This document shows positions 4,387-6,676 of a stretch of DNA of 6,676 bases, in pieces. Source of the DNA: an uncultured Collinsella sp. (GTDB taxonomy: Bacteria; Actinomycetota; Coriobacteriia; Coriobacteriales; Coriobacteriaceae); the NCBI GenBank assembly GCA_902468695.1, contig CABQZS010000027.1, positions 1 through 6,676 of the forward strand, in the 5' to 3' direction. Position 1 is the first letter of the stretch. The number at the start of each line of letters is the position of its first letter. A program made the position numbers and the translations under genes. Below the pieces are notes generated by a model that ran no database searches, had not been told where the DNA came from, and saw only the letters and a program-made list of their open reading frames with translations.

Positions 4387-6603
4387 TTACTTGTCGGTGC
4401 CCAGCTTGTGGGGCTTGAGAGCGAGTGCATTGACGAGTGCGTCGGTGGCAGACTTGACGGCTGCCGGCTGCGGATCGTTGACGTGATCCTCGGGGTGTAC
4501 GGGCAGGTCCTTCTTGACGGCATCGTGGATCAAGTTGAGGTACTCAGTCACGCCAGTGGTCGATAGGTGCGTGCCATCGCCATCGAACAGGTCGTTGCGG
4601 TTGGCACTGTATCCGTACCAGTCGATAACGCGCACGTTTTTGTAGCGCGTAGCGGCGTTGGCGATGGCCTGGTTGGTAGAGCCAACCCACGGCTGCGGAC
4701 TGCGCGTGTTCACAAACACCACAATACGCTTATCTCCTGCATCGGCCATGATGGCGTCTATCTGGTCGTCGGTTACCAAGCCGTTGGTGCCCAGGGCAAA
4801 GACCACGATCTTGCCGGCAAGGTTCTGCTGGATATAGCCTTCAAATGTCGCACGGCCCGCATCAAACTGGCGGCCCTTTTCGGCATCGATATGGCTGTGC
4901 GGGAACACGCCGTCAAAGGTGTCCACGGCACGCAGCGACACGGAGTCGCCGATCATAAGCAGATCGTAGGAGCCATCGGGGAAGCCGTCGTTGTCCTTGT
5001 CGGTGTCGTCGGCCGCCTGCTGGTCGGTGGGCGCGGTGTTCTTGGCTTCCTTGTTCAGAACTTCGGCGCCCTCGCCGCTCAGCGCAGACGTCTCGGGAAC
5101 AAAGATCAGGCCGCCCAGCACAACGACCAACACGACAGCGCAGGCTGCGCAGGCAGGGACGTGCGCGCGTGCCCAGTTGGCGGGCGTGGTGGCGCCATCG
5201 CGGAATTCGGCGACGGTGCGCCCAAAGGCGCCCTTCCTAAACGGAGTCTCGATAAAGCGATATGAGCATTCGGCCACGGCGACCACCAACAGCACCTGCA
5301 AAATGTACTGCCACCACGGTATATCGTTGATGTTGGCGACCGGGTTCATGAGCAACAGCAGCGGATAGTGCCACAGGTAGATGCTGTACGAGCGCTTGCC
5401 AACCCACACGAGCGGCTCGGCGGACAGCGCGCGGGCAACCATTCCCTGGGGCTGCACGCAGGCGGCAATGACCATGAGCGTGAGGATCGAGCACAGCAGC
5501 GTGCCTCCGCGATACTGGAAGGCGGTGTAGCCGTTGGTGAGCGCGACCATGGCGGCAAGGCCAACCAGACCCACGACGCCCAACACATCGATGGATGCGG
5601 GCGAGGACCAAAAGCGCACGAGGGCGCTCGGCTGTGCCGGGGCGGTCTCGGCTGATTCGTCGGCCTTCTCGCCAGGCTTGCCCTCGGCGTTCTTGCCGTG
5701 CTTGGCGGCGCCAGCCAGGCGATTGAGCCCCAAACGACGAGCGAGACGCACCGGCGCCAGGTCGCGATCGGGGATAAAGGCCATCCAGGCGCCCAGCAGC
5801 AGCGAGAACACGCGGGTGTCGGTGCCGTAGTACACGCGGCTGGGGTCGGCGGCAGGGTTGTAAAGCACCATCATGGCTAGGGCAGATACCGCGGCAAGGC
5901 CCAGAACCACGCGGCGCGTGTTGGGCTTGCTCACATGCATAGATACCATGGCAAACAGCAGTGGCGGCCAAATCAGGTAGAACTGTTCCTCGATGGCAAG
6001 CGACCAAAAGTGCGTGAGCGGTGAGGGGTCGCCCAGAGCATTGAAGTACGAGACGTTTTGGGCAATCTGCCACCAGTTGTTGAAGAACAGCAGCGACGGC
6101 AGGATGTCGGGGCGCATTTTGGTGAGCATCACGTGGTTGAAGATGGTGCACAGCGCGCAGGTCACGAACACTACCGTTACCACGGCAGGGACCAGGCGAC
6201 GGATGCGGCGAATCCAGAAGCTCTTAAGGTCGATGCGGCCGGTCTTAGCGACTTCGTTGAGCAGCAAACGCGTGATCAGATAGCCCGAAATCACAAAGAA
6301 GATCGTGACGCCGAGCAGGCCGCCCTGCGCCCACGTGAGGTTGAGGTGATAGAGCACCACCGCGACGACGGCAAGCGTGCGCAGGCCGTCAAGGGCAGGG
6401 ATGTAGCGGGACTTGGGGCGAGCAGGCGTCTGCTCCGCGGCGGGAGTGTTGGTGCGGCCCGCGTTGTTGGCAGAAGCGCGATGGGGGCTCGCGGTGCGTC
6501 GCGGCTCGTTGGCACGGCGTTCGCTCTTCACGCGTTCGTGCGGCGCCGGCTCGTTGCCCGTGCGGCGTCGACCGCGCGAGCCCGATTGCGAGAATTGTTC
6601 CAT
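4387..6603 (-). CDS. OatA-like membrane O-acyltransferase (acyltransferase-3 plus SGNH domain)
   Basis: The 738-residue product moves an acyl, usually acetyl, group across the membrane and onto a surface polymer; in OatA the acceptor is the C6 hydroxyl of peptidoglycan MurNAc. Residues 1-66 are an Arg-rich, probably disordered cytosolic tail. The acyltransferase-3 domain (about 67-452) starts with YIPALDGLR and carries the R75-x10-H86 motif, FFVISGYLI, SFWIRRIRRLVPA and FWSLAIEEQFYL, with about ten membrane helices and a charged loop near 300-325. One more helix at about 484-503 leads outside. The SGNH domain (about 546-700) has GDSVS (S554), GTNG (N607) and DGTHLS (D676, H679), so the Ser-Asp-His triad looks intact. 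The linker carries DKDNDGFPD (535-543), resembling a calcium loop. ATG 6603 has a weak GGA site 9 bases upstream. It is transcribed convergently to the rest. Peptidoglycan is the likely acceptor, but other surface glycans are possible. Confidence 0.93.
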   Translation of the reverse strand: MEQFSQSGSRGRRRTGNEPAPHERVKSERRANEPRRTASPHRASANNAGRTNTPAAEQTPARPKSRYIPALDGLRTLAVVAVVLYHLNLTWAQGGLLGVTIFFVISGYLITRLLLNEVAKTGRIDLKSFWIRRIRRLVPAVVTVVFVTCALCTIFNHVMLTKMRPDILPSLLFFNNWWQIAQNVSYFNALGDPSPLTHFWSLAIEEQFYLIWPPLLFAMVSMHVSKPNTRRVVLGLAAVSALAMMVLYNPAADPSRVYYGTDTRVFSLLLGAWMAFIPDRDLAPVRLARRLGLNRLAGAAKHGKNAEGKPGEKADESAETAPAQPSALVRFWSSPASIDVLGVVGLVGLAAMVALTNGYTAFQYRGGTLLCSILTLMVIAACVQPQGMVARALSAEPLVWVGKRSYSIYLWHYPLLLLMNPVANINDIPWWQYILQVLLVVAVAECSYRFIETPFRKGAFGRTVAEFRDGATTPANWARAHVPACAACAVVLVVVLGGLIFVPETSALSGEGAEVLNKEAKNTAPTDQQAADDTDKDNDGFPDGSYDLLMIGDSVSLRAVDTFDGVFPHSHIDAEKGRQFDAGRATFEGYIQQNLAGKIVVFALGTNGLVTDDQIDAIMADAGDKRIVVFVNTRSPQPWVGSTNQAIANAATRYKNVRVIDWYGYSANRNDLFDGDGTHLSTTGVTEYLNLIHDAVKKDLPVHPEDHVNDPQPAAVKSATDALVNALALKPHKLGTDK

Positions 6604-6676
6604 AAAACATCATCCAATGACGAGAATAATCAGCACGTATTCATTGTAGCTGCCTGCTCCTGTGAATGCTTGCTGC
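6604..6676 (-). promoter_or_regulatory. Leader of the acyltransferase gene with possible -10 box
   Basis: On the minus strand TACAAT (6643-6648) lies about 40 bases before the ATG and resembles a housekeeping -10 box. No good -35 hexamer stands at 16-18 bases, so the call is weak. The ribosome-binding site is a poor GGA (6613-6615). The next upstream gene is outside the window. Confidence 0.35.

Noticed and set aside
5237..6151. 304-codon minus-strand frame overlapping the acyltransferase in another frame
   Set aside because: It lies within the coding strand of a complete acyltransferase and encodes an Arg/His-rich sequence without domains.

Overview
The window looks like chromosomal DNA from a high-GC, gut-type actinobacterium. 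The best guess is Coriobacteriia, Collinsella-like. This is inferred from three things: GC-rich genes with CGC/CGT arginine codons, a divergent NRAMP permease of the magnesium type known from the related genus Eggerthella, and an IS200-type insertion. No rRNA or marker gene is present to prove it.

Positions 1-3145 (+ strand) hold a two-gene magnesium/divalent-cation operon. The first gene is cut by the window edge. It encodes a PRC-barrel, MgtE-N, CBS-pair and membrane-domain protein of the MgtE superfamily whose transport motifs appear to be lost. Eight bases after its stop begins an 11-helix NRAMP permease in which the canonical metal-binding DPGN and MPH motifs read DAGG and APW. That pattern fits an NRAMP-related magnesium transporter (NRMT), not a Mn/Fe transporter. 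The likely arrangement is an MgtE-derived cytosolic Mg sensor working with, or regulating, an NRMT permease. A strong intrinsic terminator closes the operon.

Positions about 3150-3890 hold a complete-looking IS200-type single-strand transposon. Its tnpA encodes a Y1 HUH transposase with HVH and Tyr intact, and no tnpB is present. It lies directly behind the operon terminator. The two ends carry hairpins that share a CCACCC/GGGTGG stem, the tnpA ribosome-binding site can be masked by an upstream complementary segment, and the right end is rich in alternative hairpins. Nearly all tnpA arginine codons are AGG, unlike the neighbouring genes.

Positions about 3891-4386 are non-coding and repeat-rich. 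An AT-rich island of about 31% GC carries one arm of a 30-bp inverted repeat (27/30) whose other arm lies 166 bp away in more GC-rich DNA. There is also an 11-bp AT-rich hairpin, two short direct-repeat pairs, and a large GC hairpin that probably ends the convergent gene.

Positions 4387-6603 (- strand) encode a 738-residue OatA-like membrane O-acyltransferase (acyltransferase-3 plus extracellular SGNH domain), probably modifying peptidoglycan or another surface polysaccharide. Its linker carries a calcium-loop-like DxDxDGxxD motif. The last 73 bases hold its probable promoter and leader.
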